Source: Faeciplasma sp048393055 (GTDB taxonomy: Bacteria > Bacillota > Clostridia > Oscillospirales > Ruminococcaceae). Taken from it: a stretch of 64,000 nt of DNA. Numbering within the stretch: the first letter of the stretch is position 1; each line of letters begins with the position of its first letter. The notes under the pieces are model-generated. The model saw nothing but the letters and a program-made list of their open reading frames with translations. It did no database searches and was not told the origin of the DNA. The position numbers and the translations under genes are program-made. The stretch covers positions 124,001 through 188,000 of the forward strand of contig DBFJJS010000012.1 in the NCBI GenBank assembly GCA_048393055.1. The letters are read 5' to 3'. This document shows, one piece after another, positions 33,597-42,136 of this stretch.

Positions 33597-35333
33597 ATGA
33601 AAAAGCAGCTTAGTATTTTTGCCGCAATTGTTGCAGTGTGTATTGCCGCGACGATTTGCGTATTTGCCGCTACCGCCGATATCGTGCATCAGTCCGTTGA
33701 GGGCACGGCAGTGATCGACGGAGTAAAGGATGAGGCGTATGACGGTGCGCTTGCGCTTGATTTTATCCAGAAGGGCAAAAACAACGGCGCTGGGGAGACG
33801 CTTGACGAACCTATAGGAACTGCTTACATAATCAACGACGCAGAGTGGGTATATGTATACTTCGATGTTTTAGACAGTCAGCTCGACAGTGCCAGCGCGA
33901 ACAATTATGAGCAGGACTCTGTAGAGGCGTTCTGGATGGACGGCAACGCCAAGAATCAGATAAGGTATCATGTTGCGCAGGATGAAAACGGCGAGTATAT
34001 TGTGGACGTGGATTCCGGAACTGCATATGCTTCGGCGGTAGCCATAACCGATACGGGGTATGCAGTTGAACTCCAGTTTCCGATAACAGATGTTAAGGAC
34101 AACCAGATCGAGATGTGCCTTCAGATAAACGCATGTTCCGACGGGAAAAGGGATTACACCTGCTATATTGAGGGCAACGCTGACGGCGACGATGCATATC
34201 AAAGAGCTGACCGTGAATCTACCTATGATGTTTGGTGGACACTTACTCTTGCAGGGGAGCACGAGGACACAAGAGTTGAAAAAATTGATGAACCGCTTGA
34301 AATAACCTATGACACCTATACCGAGCTTAGAGATACCACCTTCGGCGTTCAGCTTATTTCCCAGGATCTCATTACCTGGTCATGGGTAGGCGTAGGCGAA
34401 CAGCAGACGGGAAATCTCGGCGATACGCTTGAGCTTAACTGGACGGATACATATCTTGTTATGAATTGGACGGAGGCGGAGACAAATAACTTCACTACTG
34501 ATCCCAAATTTGTCCTTCAGATTAACGACGGAGGATTCCTGCAGCTTCCCGAGGACGCCGCTATAGGCGATACCGGAGACACTGCAAAGTACACCTTCTC
34601 ATACACTGATATTACAATCACCGCCGAGGGATATGAGGACGTAGTCGTTCCGGGCGGACGTCTTGATGATATAAGATTCACCGTTAAGCAGGAAGACGGT
34701 TGGACTTCCGGCACCGCAGCTGAAATCAGCCTTGTTACCGATATCAAGTCGCAGTTAGGTCTTGATACGGAAGGTCTTTGCGAATATCTTAAGAATGTTA
34801 CCGGCGTTTCCACAACCGTTACATTTGAAATGTACCGCGGCAGGACAAAGGCAGATCTTGACGCGTTTATGGTAACCCTCGACGAAGAGGACCAGACCGA
34901 GCTTGCCGCGCTTCAGGAGTATGTCGATAGAGTGGAGGCAGCCAAGACTGTTATTGAAGATGAAACCACTGACCTTGCTGCTAAGCAGGAAGCTTTAGAG
35001 GATGCCACACAGGCTGCCAACCGTGCTAACATGACTGCCAAGGATTATTATACTCAGACAAGAGCAAAGGCCGATGAGCTGCTCGCCACCGTTGAAGAGT
35101 TGACTCAGACTGTTTCCGAATTTGAAGCTGAAGCAGCTCAGGCAGAAGCGGAGAAGACCGAGCCTGAGAATGACTCAGAAGAGGCAAAGACGGCAGAGCC
35201 TGCAAACGAGCCCGCCGCTTCAAATGCATCTGATGACAGCGGAGCACCGGTTGTGCTGATAGTAGTAATTGCTGTTGTTGTGGTTGTAATTGTTATTATT
35301 ATAGTAGCTGCAAGCAAAAAGAAAAAGAAATAG
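33597..35333 (+). CDS. Membrane-anchored CBM9/DOMON-like surface protein A
   Basis: I start at ATG 33597 (578 aa), with GGAGGGGATATATAT upstream. The order is: signal peptide (1 to about 24); a CBM9/DOMON-like beta-sandwich (about 26-222) with GTAVIDGVKDEAYD, AYIINDAEWVYVYFDV, DSVEAFWM and TDTGYAVELQFPI; a second beta-rich domain with no family I recognise (about 240-420); a helical coiled-coil region (about 425-520, LQEYVDRVEAAKTVIEDE); a linker rich in Glu, Ala and Ser; one membrane span (about 549-571); and a KKKKK tail. This is a type I single-pass layout. The CBM9-like domain typically binds sugar ends or acts as a sensor domain. There is no catalytic domain. Its neighbour B is a paralogue. 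Confidence 0.72.
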   Translation: MKKQLSIFAAIVAVCIAATICVFAATADIVHQSVEGTAVIDGVKDEAYDGALALDFIQKGKNNGAGETLDEPIGTAYIINDAEWVYVYFDVLDSQLDSASANNYEQDSVEAFWMDGNAKNQIRYHVAQDENGEYIVDVDSGTAYASAVAITDTGYAVELQFPITDVKDNQIEMCLQINACSDGKRDYTCYIEGNADGDDAYQRADRESTYDVWWTLTLAGEHEDTRVEKIDEPLEITYDTYTELRDTTFGVQLISQDLITWSWVGVGEQQTGNLGDTLELNWTDTYLVMNWTEAETNNFTTDPKFVLQINDGGFLQLPEDAAIGDTGDTAKYTFSYTDITITAEGYEDVVVPGGRLDDIRFTVKQEDGWTSGTAAEISLVTDIKSQLGLDTEGLCEYLKNVTGVSTTVTFEMYRGRTKADLDAFMVTLDEEDQTELAALQEYVDRVEAAKTVIEDETTDLAAKQEALEDATQAANRANMTAKDYYTQTRAKADELLATVEELTQTVSEFEAEAAQAEAEKTEPENDSEEAKTAEPANEPAASNASDDSGAPVVLIVVIAVVVVVIVIIIVAASKKKKK

Positions 35334-35377
35334 TATAGCCTGCGCAGTAAGACAAGAACAGCGTTAGGCAGTAAATG

Positions 35378-35407
35378 GCGGTCACGATTTACAGTGACCG
35401 CTGTTTT
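35378..35407 (+). terminator. Terminator after CBM9-like protein A
   Basis: GCGGTCAC (35378-35385) pairs with GTGACCGC (35394-35401), followed by TGTTTT. It separates the two paralogues into independent transcripts. Confidence 0.75.
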
Positions 35408-35561
35408 AGTGTGAGACGGTTGCTCAAATGTGCTTGTGTGTCGCGTACTTTGTTAACTATGTCCTGAATCAATAAAATATTTTGTATATTTTGTCGATTT
35501 ACAGAATGTTTTTCGGTAATAAATGTGCAAAATTCACATGCAGTTTTGTGTAATGTGCTAA

Positions 35562-35590
35562 TGGAAAGTGAAAATTAAAAATGGTATCAT
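35562..35590 (+). promoter_or_regulatory. Promoter for CBM9-like protein B
   Basis: TGGAAA (35562-35567), 17 bp, and TATCAT (35585-35590), the same layout as before protein A. Confidence 0.55.
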
Positions 35591-35624
35591 TGTAACATAA
35601 TCATATGACTGGGAGGGATTATAA

Positions 35625-37412
35625 ATGAAGAAGCTAAGCTCACTACTTGTTGTTGCAGTTGCGCTCTGCCTTGCAGCCGCGATGTGCGTATCTGCTGCTA
35701 CCGCTGATATTGTGCATCAGTCTGTTGAAGGCACAGCTGTGATCGACGGAACAAAGGACGAAGCTTATGACAACGCTCTGACGCTTGACTTTGTCCAGCA
35801 GGGCGACACAAACGGAACAGGCGAGCTTATGGATACTCCTGATGCTACCGCCTATATAATCAACGACGCGGATTACGCGTATGTTTATGTCGATGTTTAC
35901 GACGATAACCTCGACAATTCCGGAAGCATTGCGTACGACCGCGACTCGGTCGAGCTGTTCTGGATGGTTGATAATGCAAAGGCTCAGATAAGGTATCATT
36001 TTGACGGAACTGTCGACGAGGATTCGGGAGAGAACGTCGAGTCCGCAGCGGTTACTACCGATACCGGCTATGCTATTGAGGCTAAGATACCTCTTACCGA
36101 CGTAAGAAACAACCAGATAGAAATGTGCATTCAGATAAACGTCTGCACAGACGGTTTGAGGCAGTACACTTGCTACATCGAGGGCAATGCCGAGGGTGAC
36201 AGGGCTTATGCAAGAGCAAACCGTCAGTCGGAAAATGACTGCTGGTGGACCCTTACTCTGGCGGGAGAGCACGCCGACACTATAACTGACGAGACGGCTA
36301 CCGCGCCTGCCGACGAAACAACAGACGAGACCACCGATGAAACAACAAGCGAAATACCTGAAAATACCGTTGTACAGCCTGACGATTACATATATCCCGT
36401 AGAGCTTGACGACTATAACGGTCTCAGCCAGATACCTATTGCGACAAGGCTGTTTACTCAGAACCACATCAACTGGAAGCTTGTTGAGCTTGGCGCGCCT
36501 GTAACTGGAGTTCTCGGCGACACGCTTGAGGCTAACTGGACCAGCACAAAGTACCTTATAGACTGGACTGACGCCGATACAAACAACTTCACTCAGGACC
36601 CGACGCTCGTCCTTCAGGTCAGCGACGACGGAATACTTCAGGAGGGCATTCCGGATGGAGCAGCCACGGGAGACTTGGGATATCTCGGTTATTACAGCTT
36701 TACATTCAGCGATATAACCCTTCAGTCGGAGGGCTTTGAGACTGTGGTCATCCCCGGTCAGACAATAGAGAACTACAAGCTCCAGGCAAAGCAGGAGGCC
36801 GGCTGGATAAGCGGCGCGGCTTATGAGCTTGACCTTTCTCCCATGATAAAGGAGCAGCTCGGTCTTACTACAGATCAGCTCTGCGACTTCATCTACAACC
36901 TCGATTCTGTAACCACGACTGTAACCTTTGACGCATACAACGGCGTATCAGCTGCGGACCTTGAGACGCTCAAGGCTGCGGCGGAGGCTGAGGAGGCTGC
37001 CGTTATAGAGTCCTTGCAGGCCTATATTGACAGAGTAGACGCCGCAACAGAGATAGTGAACGACGACACCTCTGACCTTGCCGCCAAGCGCGAGGCAGCT
37101 GAGGACGCTCTTGACGCCGCCAACGAGGCAGTCATCGCCGCCGAGGGTTATCCGAATGCGATAGAGACTGCAAACGGTCTTATCGACAGCGCTGAAGAGC
37201 TGATGCAGACCGTTGTTGACCTCGAGGAAGAGGCTGAAGAAGCCGCGACAACAGAGGCTCAGGAGCCTGCAGAGGATAACGACGCGACCGCTCCCGCGGC
37301 CGATTCTGAGAGCGGAAGCTCTGCAACTGTGATCATTATAATAGTAGTTGCGGTTGTTGTAATCGCTGTAATAGTAATTGCGGTAGTTGCCGGAAAGAAT
37401 AAGAAAAAGTAA
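35625..37412 (+). CDS. Membrane-anchored CBM9/DOMON-like surface protein B, paralogue of A
   Basis: The 595-residue protein repeats A's layout: signal peptide, CBM9-like domain (TADIVHQSVEGTAVIDGTKDEAYD), beta-rich domain (LGDTLEANWTSTKYLIDWTDADTNNF, matching A's LGDTLELNWTDTYLVMNWTEAETNNF), coiled coil (LQAYIDRVDAATEIVNDD), acidic linker, membrane span (about 566-588) and a NKKK tail. It differs by a Thr/Asp/Glu linker (about 225-245, DETTDETTDETTSEIPEN) between the two ectodomains. GGGAGG precedes the ATG. Many nucleotide differences between the pair's first domains fall at third positions, suggesting purifying selection after duplication. Confidence 0.72.
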   Translation: MKKLSSLLVVAVALCLAAAMCVSAATADIVHQSVEGTAVIDGTKDEAYDNALTLDFVQQGDTNGTGELMDTPDATAYIINDADYAYVYVDVYDDNLDNSGSIAYDRDSVELFWMVDNAKAQIRYHFDGTVDEDSGENVESAAVTTDTGYAIEAKIPLTDVRNNQIEMCIQINVCTDGLRQYTCYIEGNAEGDRAYARANRQSENDCWWTLTLAGEHADTITDETATAPADETTDETTDETTSEIPENTVVQPDDYIYPVELDDYNGLSQIPIATRLFTQNHINWKLVELGAPVTGVLGDTLEANWTSTKYLIDWTDADTNNFTQDPTLVLQVSDDGILQEGIPDGAATGDLGYLGYYSFTFSDITLQSEGFETVVIPGQTIENYKLQAKQEAGWISGAAYELDLSPMIKEQLGLTTDQLCDFIYNLDSVTTTVTFDAYNGVSAADLETLKAAAEAEEAAVIESLQAYIDRVDAATEIVNDDTSDLAAKREAAEDALDAANEAVIAAEGYPNAIETANGLIDSAEELMQTVVDLEEEAEEAATTEAQEPAEDNDATAPAADSESGSSATVIIIIVVAVVVIAVIVIAVVAGKNKKK

Positions 37413-37434
37413 TAGCACCGCTTTTGCAAAATAA

Positions 37435-37469
37435 AAATATTGGCTTCCCCACAAAGGAAGCCAATATTT
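37435..37469 (+). terminator. Terminator after CBM9-like protein B
   Basis: AAATATTGGCTTCC (37435-37448) pairs perfectly with GGAAGCCAATATTT (37456-37469), a 14 bp stem. Confidence 0.8.
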
Positions 37470-37520
37470 GCATACGAATGCTTACATGCAGTATTTAAGC
37501 GCGGAAAGGAGATTTTAGAT

Positions 37521-39035
37521 ATGCTCAGAATAGTTAAGACCGAAAACGGCACAGTCAGAGGCATAGAAGCAGCAGACCCGAGGATAACAGCTTTTAAGGG
37601 AGTGCCGTTTGCCGCGCCTCCGACGGGCGAAAACCGCTGGCGTGCGCCGCAGCCGTGCAGGGATTGGGATGGCATTTTGGACTGCTCGCGCTTTGCGCCT
37701 ATATCCATGCAGGATACGCCCGGTATCGGAGACAGCCTTTACAATCGCGAATGGCACGTCGACCCCGAAATACCGATGAATGAGGACTGCCTTTATTTGA
37801 ATATCTGGACTCCGGCCAAAAGCGCGGATGAAAAGCTTCCGGTTTTGGTATGGTTTTTTGGCGGGGGGCTTCAGTGGGGCTATACCGCCGAGATGGAGTT
37901 CGACGGCGAGCGAATGGCGAGGCGCGGGATAATCGTCGTAACTGTCAATTACCGGCTTGGCGTGTTTGGATTTTTAGCTCATCCCGAGCTTACAAGGCAG
38001 CAGTCCGATGCGCCTACGAACTTCGGAAGCCTTGATCAGCAGGCGGGGCTCATGTGGGTGAGAAGAAATATCGCTTCGTTCGGCGGCGACCCCGACAACA
38101 TCACCATTGCCGGTCAGTCGGCAGGCGGCGGAAGCGTAATGTCGCAGATAACCTGCCCTGAAAACTTTGGGCATATTAAGCGCGCCATAGTGCAGAGCGG
38201 AATGATAAGAAATCCTTACGTTCCGGACGGCTTCGGTAAGCCCGCCGCGCTTTCGGAGGTCGAAAAAAGAGGGGAGAGGTTCTTTGAATACCTTGGCGTA
38301 AAGACGCTTGAGGAGGCAAGAAGTCTCGACGCGTTCTTTATCCGCGACAAGTACGGTGAGTATGCGGCTGATAATCCTCGCTTTTTTACAACTCAGGATG
38401 ACAGGTTCTCTTTCGGAGACCCTCTTAAGCTCTGCTTCGAGGGCAAAAGTGCAAACATACCCATCATGGCGGGAAACACCGTAAATGAGTTTCAGAATTT
38501 CATTACGGCAGGCAGCCGTGAAGAGCTAAAGGAAAAGGCAAGGGAGTACTTTGGCGCAGACGCCGAGGAATTTCTGGCCATAGAGGGCGTATGCAGTGAA
38601 AGTGGGGATAGGCATGCGGCAGTGAGCGGGATCGAATGCACCTGCAAGGCGCTGTTTTCAAAATACCGCGAAATAGGCAACGATTTTGGCTGTTACTATT
38701 ACTCCTTCGACCCGGATATCCCCGGCAGCGACAACCCGGGAAGCTTCCACTCGAGCGAGCTTTGGTTCATGTTTGAGACGCTCGCCAAATGCTCAAGACC
38801 GTTTGTCGGACACCACTACGATCTTGCGCGAAGGATGTGCAATTATTGGTGCAACTTCATTAAAACCGGAGACCCCAACGGTCCGGACGCCGACGGCAGT
38901 ATGATGCCCCGCTGGGAGCCGTATACAGACGAAAACCCCTGCGGTATGCGTTTTATCAGGGAGGGCTGTGTCCCGAGCAGCGGTAACAGCGAGCTTGTCG
39001 GATTCCTTGTTAAAAGCATAAAGAAAAAGAATTAA
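37521..39035 (+). CDS. Type-B carboxylesterase
   Basis: I start at ATG 37521 (MLRIVKTENGTVRG, 504 aa) with AAAGGAG upstream; an earlier in-frame start lies in the previous terminator. The alpha/beta-hydrolase motifs are the oxyanion loop FFGGGLQWG (112-120), EDCLYLNIWTP (88-98), nucleophile Ser200 in GQSAGGGSV and, near the C-terminus, SFHSSELWFMF with the catalytic His. There is no signal peptide, so it is cytoplasmic. Type-B esterases hydrolyse carboxylic esters, including acetyl or feruloyl esters on plant glycans in related gut bacteria, but the substrate is not set here. Confidence 0.88.
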   Translation: MLRIVKTENGTVRGIEAADPRITAFKGVPFAAPPTGENRWRAPQPCRDWDGILDCSRFAPISMQDTPGIGDSLYNREWHVDPEIPMNEDCLYLNIWTPAKSADEKLPVLVWFFGGGLQWGYTAEMEFDGERMARRGIIVVTVNYRLGVFGFLAHPELTRQQSDAPTNFGSLDQQAGLMWVRRNIASFGGDPDNITIAGQSAGGGSVMSQITCPENFGHIKRAIVQSGMIRNPYVPDGFGKPAALSEVEKRGERFFEYLGVKTLEEARSLDAFFIRDKYGEYAADNPRFFTTQDDRFSFGDPLKLCFEGKSANIPIMAGNTVNEFQNFITAGSREELKEKAREYFGADAEEFLAIEGVCSESGDRHAAVSGIECTCKALFSKYREIGNDFGCYYYSFDPDIPGSDNPGSFHSSELWFMFETLAKCSRPFVGHHYDLARRMCNYWCNFIKTGDPNGPDADGSMMPRWEPYTDENPCGMRFIREGCVPSSGNSELVGFLVKSIKKKN

Positions 39036-39048
39036 GGTGCAAATAAAA

Positions 39049-39089
39049 GCCCCGTCCTGATGATTTAACGTCGGAACGGGGCAGTTTTT
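39049..39089. terminator. Terminator between carboxylesterase and rpoD
   Basis: GCCCCGT (39049-39055) pairs with ACGGGGC (39076-39082), followed by TTTTT. An A-run on the left could also serve the converging rpoD operon. Confidence 0.75.
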
Positions 39090-39135
39090 ATATGCAGGCA
39101 TAAGTATATGCACAGGCATAAGTATATGCGCAGGC
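39089..39135. repeat. Short triple tandem repeat
   Basis: Three imperfect copies of about 16-18 bp beginning TATATGC and ending AGGCATAAG (39089-39104, 39105-39122, 39123-39135, the last truncated), in the gap before rpoD. Confidence 0.7.
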
Positions 39136-39154
39136 TTTGTAAAACGGGGGTATC

Positions 39155-40276
39155 TTAATTCTGAGACAGATCGGTCAAAAAGTCTCTTACCTTGTTGGAA
39201 CGGTTTGGGTGTCTCAGCTTTCTTAGAGCTTTCGCCTCTATCTGACGTATGCGCTCTCTGGTGACATTGAACATCTGTCCGACCTCTTCAAGGGTGCGGC
39301 TTCTGCCGTCCTCAAGACCGAAGCGAAGCCTGAGCACCTTTTCCTCACGCTCGGTAAGCGTACCTAAAACCTGATTGATCTGCTCCTTTAAAAGCACCTG
39401 CGACGCCGCTTCGGTAGGCTCGGGAGCGTTTTCGTCGGGGATAAAGTCGCCCAGATGGCTGTCCTCCTCCTCACCGATAGGCGTTTCCAAAGAAACGGGA
39501 TCCTGAGCTATACGCATTATCTCCCTTACTCTGTCTACAGGCATATCGAGCGCCTTTGCTATTTCCTCAGGCGTCGGGTCTCTGCCGTTCTGGTGGAGGA
39601 GCTGGCTGGATATTTTCTTTACCTTTGTTATTGTTTCAACCATGTGAACGGGTATTCTTATCGTCCTGGCCTGATCGGCTATCGCTCTTGTAATCGACTG
39701 GCGAATCCACCATGTTGCGTAGGTGGAGAATTTAAAGCCCTTGGTGTAGTCAAATTTTTCGACCGCCTTTATAAGACCCAGGTTGCCCTCCTGAATAAGA
39801 TCCAAAAAGCTCATGCCTCTGCCGCCGTATCTTTTGGCTATTGACACTACCAGTCTCAGGTTTGCCTCTGCCAGACGCTTTTTAGCGGCACTGTCGCCGT
39901 TTTGCATTCTCTGGGCGAGCTCTATTTCCTCCTCAGGTGTGAGGAGCGGAACGCGCCCTATCTCCTTAAGGTATATTTTTACGGGGTCGTCGATAGCTAT
40001 TCCGTCCGCGACCGCCGCGTCGTAGCTGTCGTCAGACTCTCCAATGTCGTCTATAGGTTCCTGAAGGTCGTCAAGATTGGCATACGCGTCTGTGTCGGGG
40101 ACAATGACGTCAACTATCTCTATCCCGTTTGCGGAGCACTTTTCATAAAAGCGGTCTATCTGATCGACATCGTAATCAGAATCCTCAAGCGCTTCGGTGA
40201 TAGCCTTTGTAGTAAGCTTTCCCGTTGCCTTGCCTGTTTCTATCAGGCTTTCAAGTGATGTTTTCTTCTCGCTCAT
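39155..40276 (-). CDS. rpoD: Primary sigma factor (sigma-70/sigma-A)
   Basis: The 373-residue protein directs RNA polymerase to housekeeping promoters. Region 2 (MSFLDLIQEGNLGLIKAVEKFDYTKGFKFSTYATWWIRQSITRAI) and region 4.2 (LEEVGQMFNVTRERIRQIEAKALRKLRHP) are complete. A short N-terminal region 1 with an acidic stretch replaces the long region 1.1 of E. coli. It follows dnaG by 24 bp, the usual Firmicutes macromolecular-synthesis operon order. Confidence 0.97.
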   Translation of the reverse strand: MSEKKTSLESLIETGKATGKLTTKAITEALEDSDYDVDQIDRFYEKCSANGIEIVDVIVPDTDAYANLDDLQEPIDDIGESDDSYDAAVADGIAIDDPVKIYLKEIGRVPLLTPEEEIELAQRMQNGDSAAKKRLAEANLRLVVSIAKRYGGRGMSFLDLIQEGNLGLIKAVEKFDYTKGFKFSTYATWWIRQSITRAIADQARTIRIPVHMVETITKVKKISSQLLHQNGRDPTPEEIAKALDMPVDRVREIMRIAQDPVSLETPIGEEEDSHLGDFIPDENAPEPTEAASQVLLKEQINQVLGTLTEREEKVLRLRFGLEDGRSRTLEEVGQMFNVTRERIRQIEAKALRKLRHPNRSNKVRDFLTDLSQN

Positions 40277-40300
40277 TTTGTTCCTCCATATGTATAAGTA

Positions 40301-42061
40301 CTATTTTTGCCTTCTCAGCTTTTCAACGTATCCTAAGAACTCCTCATCGGTCATACCCAAGCCCGCCGGCTCGCTATTGCTGTCTTTAAGCAGCTTTATA
40401 TAATCCTCCAATGTTCTTTGATCTACGATTATTTCGCGCGATTTGGCAAGAATATAGGATATTCTGCCCATTTCACTATCGGAAAATTCATTGCCCAGCG
40501 ATGACAGCGACACGTCTTTTGACTCTTCAAAGCTATTTTTAAGCTTTTGATAGACTCTCCTGTGAAAATCAGTGACGAATCTGTCCGGCTCGAGCACAGA
40601 AAAAACTAATTGCGCTTCGTCGGGATGCGTCAGGATGTATGCTAAAATTCCCTCCTCAGCCTTTGCTTCTTTAGGGTGCTTTTGAGCGTCCGGGTTTATA
40701 TCGTCGCGGCGGATCCTTCCGGACTGGATTTGATTCCATTCCTTTTTGCTGCTCTCCCTTCTCTGGCGCGCAAGATATGCCGAAACCTCCGCCGCTATTA
40801 CCTCCTTCGGCACGCCCTGCTCCTGCGAGACCCGCAGAAGGTATATTTCCCTTTCTATCCTGCTTTCCACTCCGGCTAAGACCTTTACCGCGCGCCGCAG
40901 ATATTCCACTCTGCCCATATCCGAGTCCATATCCAATCCGTCCCGGCATTTACTGAGCTTAAAATCCAGTGCGTCCTGCGAGCCGTCAAGCAAAAGCTTG
41001 AAACGCTCCGGACCAAGTTTATTTATGTAATCGTCAACATCCTTTATTCCTTCTCCCGAAAGCTTTACGACCCTTGTCTTAAGCCCAGCGGAGGAAAGCA
41101 CCGCTATTGCGGCGGCAGTAGCCTTTTGCCCGGCTTCGTCGGCGTCGTAGCAGATGTAAACCTCGTCGCAGTACTGCGACATAAGCCTTGCGTGCTCCGG
41201 CGTTATGGCTGTTCCGCAGGTGGCGACAGCCTCGGTAAATCCAGCCTGGTGCAGGGTTATAACGTCGAGGTTTCCCTCGCAGAGTATAAGCCTTTTGGAT
41301 TTTACCGCGCTGTTTTTGGCAAAGTTGAGAGCAAACAGCGTCCTGCTTTTTTCATAAACCGGAGTGCCCCTTGAGTTTAGGTATTTCATTCCTTTGAAAT
41401 CCCTGTCAAGGGTGCGTCCGGAAAACGCGATGACATTTCCCCGAAGGTCAAAAATAGGGAAGATGACGCGGTTTACAAAAAAATCAAAATACCTGCCGTT
41501 TTTACTTGTCGCAAGCGAAGCTGACACCAGCTCCTCGCGGGTGTAGCCGAGGGCGGTCATATGGTTAGTCAAAGCAGTCCAGTTGTTTGTCGCAACGCCC
41601 AGCCCGAACCCCTTTATTGTTGCGGGAGTAAGGCGTCTTGCATTTATGAGATAGCTAAGCCCCTCCTTGCCCTCCGGGATTTTCAGCCTCGAGTAGAAAA
41701 ACTTTGCCGCTTCGCGGTTCATCTCCAAAAGCCGCTTCTTTTTTTCTGCGGCGCGGTCGGTATAGCCGTCCTCCGGCATCGGTATACCCGATTTTTCCGC
41801 GAGGAATTTGACGGCTTCTATGTAGTCGAGGTTCTCGATCTTCATTATAAACGTGATAACATCTCCGCCTGCGCCGCATCCGAAGCAGTAAAAGCTCTCA
41901 GTGTCGGTGTAAACCATGCAGGACGGCGTTCTCTCCGAATGAAAGGGACAAAGGCATTTGTAACCATGTCCCGAACGATGCAGGGATACATATTGCCGCA
42001 TGATATCATCTATGTGGTTTGCATCCTTGATGCGCTCTATAAAATCAACCGGCAACGGCAT
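40301..42061 (-). CDS. dnaG: DNA primase
   Basis: The 586-residue enzyme makes RNA primers at the replication fork. The N-terminal zinc finger (Cys38-x2-His41, Cys59-x2-Cys62 in CPFHSE and YCFGCG), a TOPRIM core with LILCEGNLDVITLHQAG and CYDADEAGQKA, and a C-terminal helicase-interaction domain are present. AGGGAGG precedes the ATG. It is between dgt and rpoD. Confidence 0.97.
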   Translation of the reverse strand: MPLPVDFIERIKDANHIDDIMRQYVSLHRSGHGYKCLCPFHSERTPSCMVYTDTESFYCFGCGAGGDVITFIMKIENLDYIEAVKFLAEKSGIPMPEDGYTDRAAEKKKRLLEMNREAAKFFYSRLKIPEGKEGLSYLINARRLTPATIKGFGLGVATNNWTALTNHMTALGYTREELVSASLATSKNGRYFDFFVNRVIFPIFDLRGNVIAFSGRTLDRDFKGMKYLNSRGTPVYEKSRTLFALNFAKNSAVKSKRLILCEGNLDVITLHQAGFTEAVATCGTAITPEHARLMSQYCDEVYICYDADEAGQKATAAAIAVLSSAGLKTRVVKLSGEGIKDVDDYINKLGPERFKLLLDGSQDALDFKLSKCRDGLDMDSDMGRVEYLRRAVKVLAGVESRIEREIYLLRVSQEQGVPKEVIAAEVSAYLARQRRESSKKEWNQIQSGRIRRDDINPDAQKHPKEAKAEEGILAYILTHPDEAQLVFSVLEPDRFVTDFHRRVYQKLKNSFEESKDVSLSSLGNEFSDSEMGRISYILAKSREIIVDQRTLEDYIKLLKDSNSEPAGLGMTDEEFLGYVEKLRRQK

Positions 42062-42136
42062 ACGTTCCTCCCTTTTTATTTTTGATTTTCCTATCGCCTG
42101 TTATCATGCTGTCGCGGCATATCCGCAAAAGACAGG

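Noticed and set aside
35643..36467. 274-codon minus-strand ORF
   Set aside because: Antisense of CBM9-like protein B; the real frame has signal peptide, ribosome site and paralogue support.
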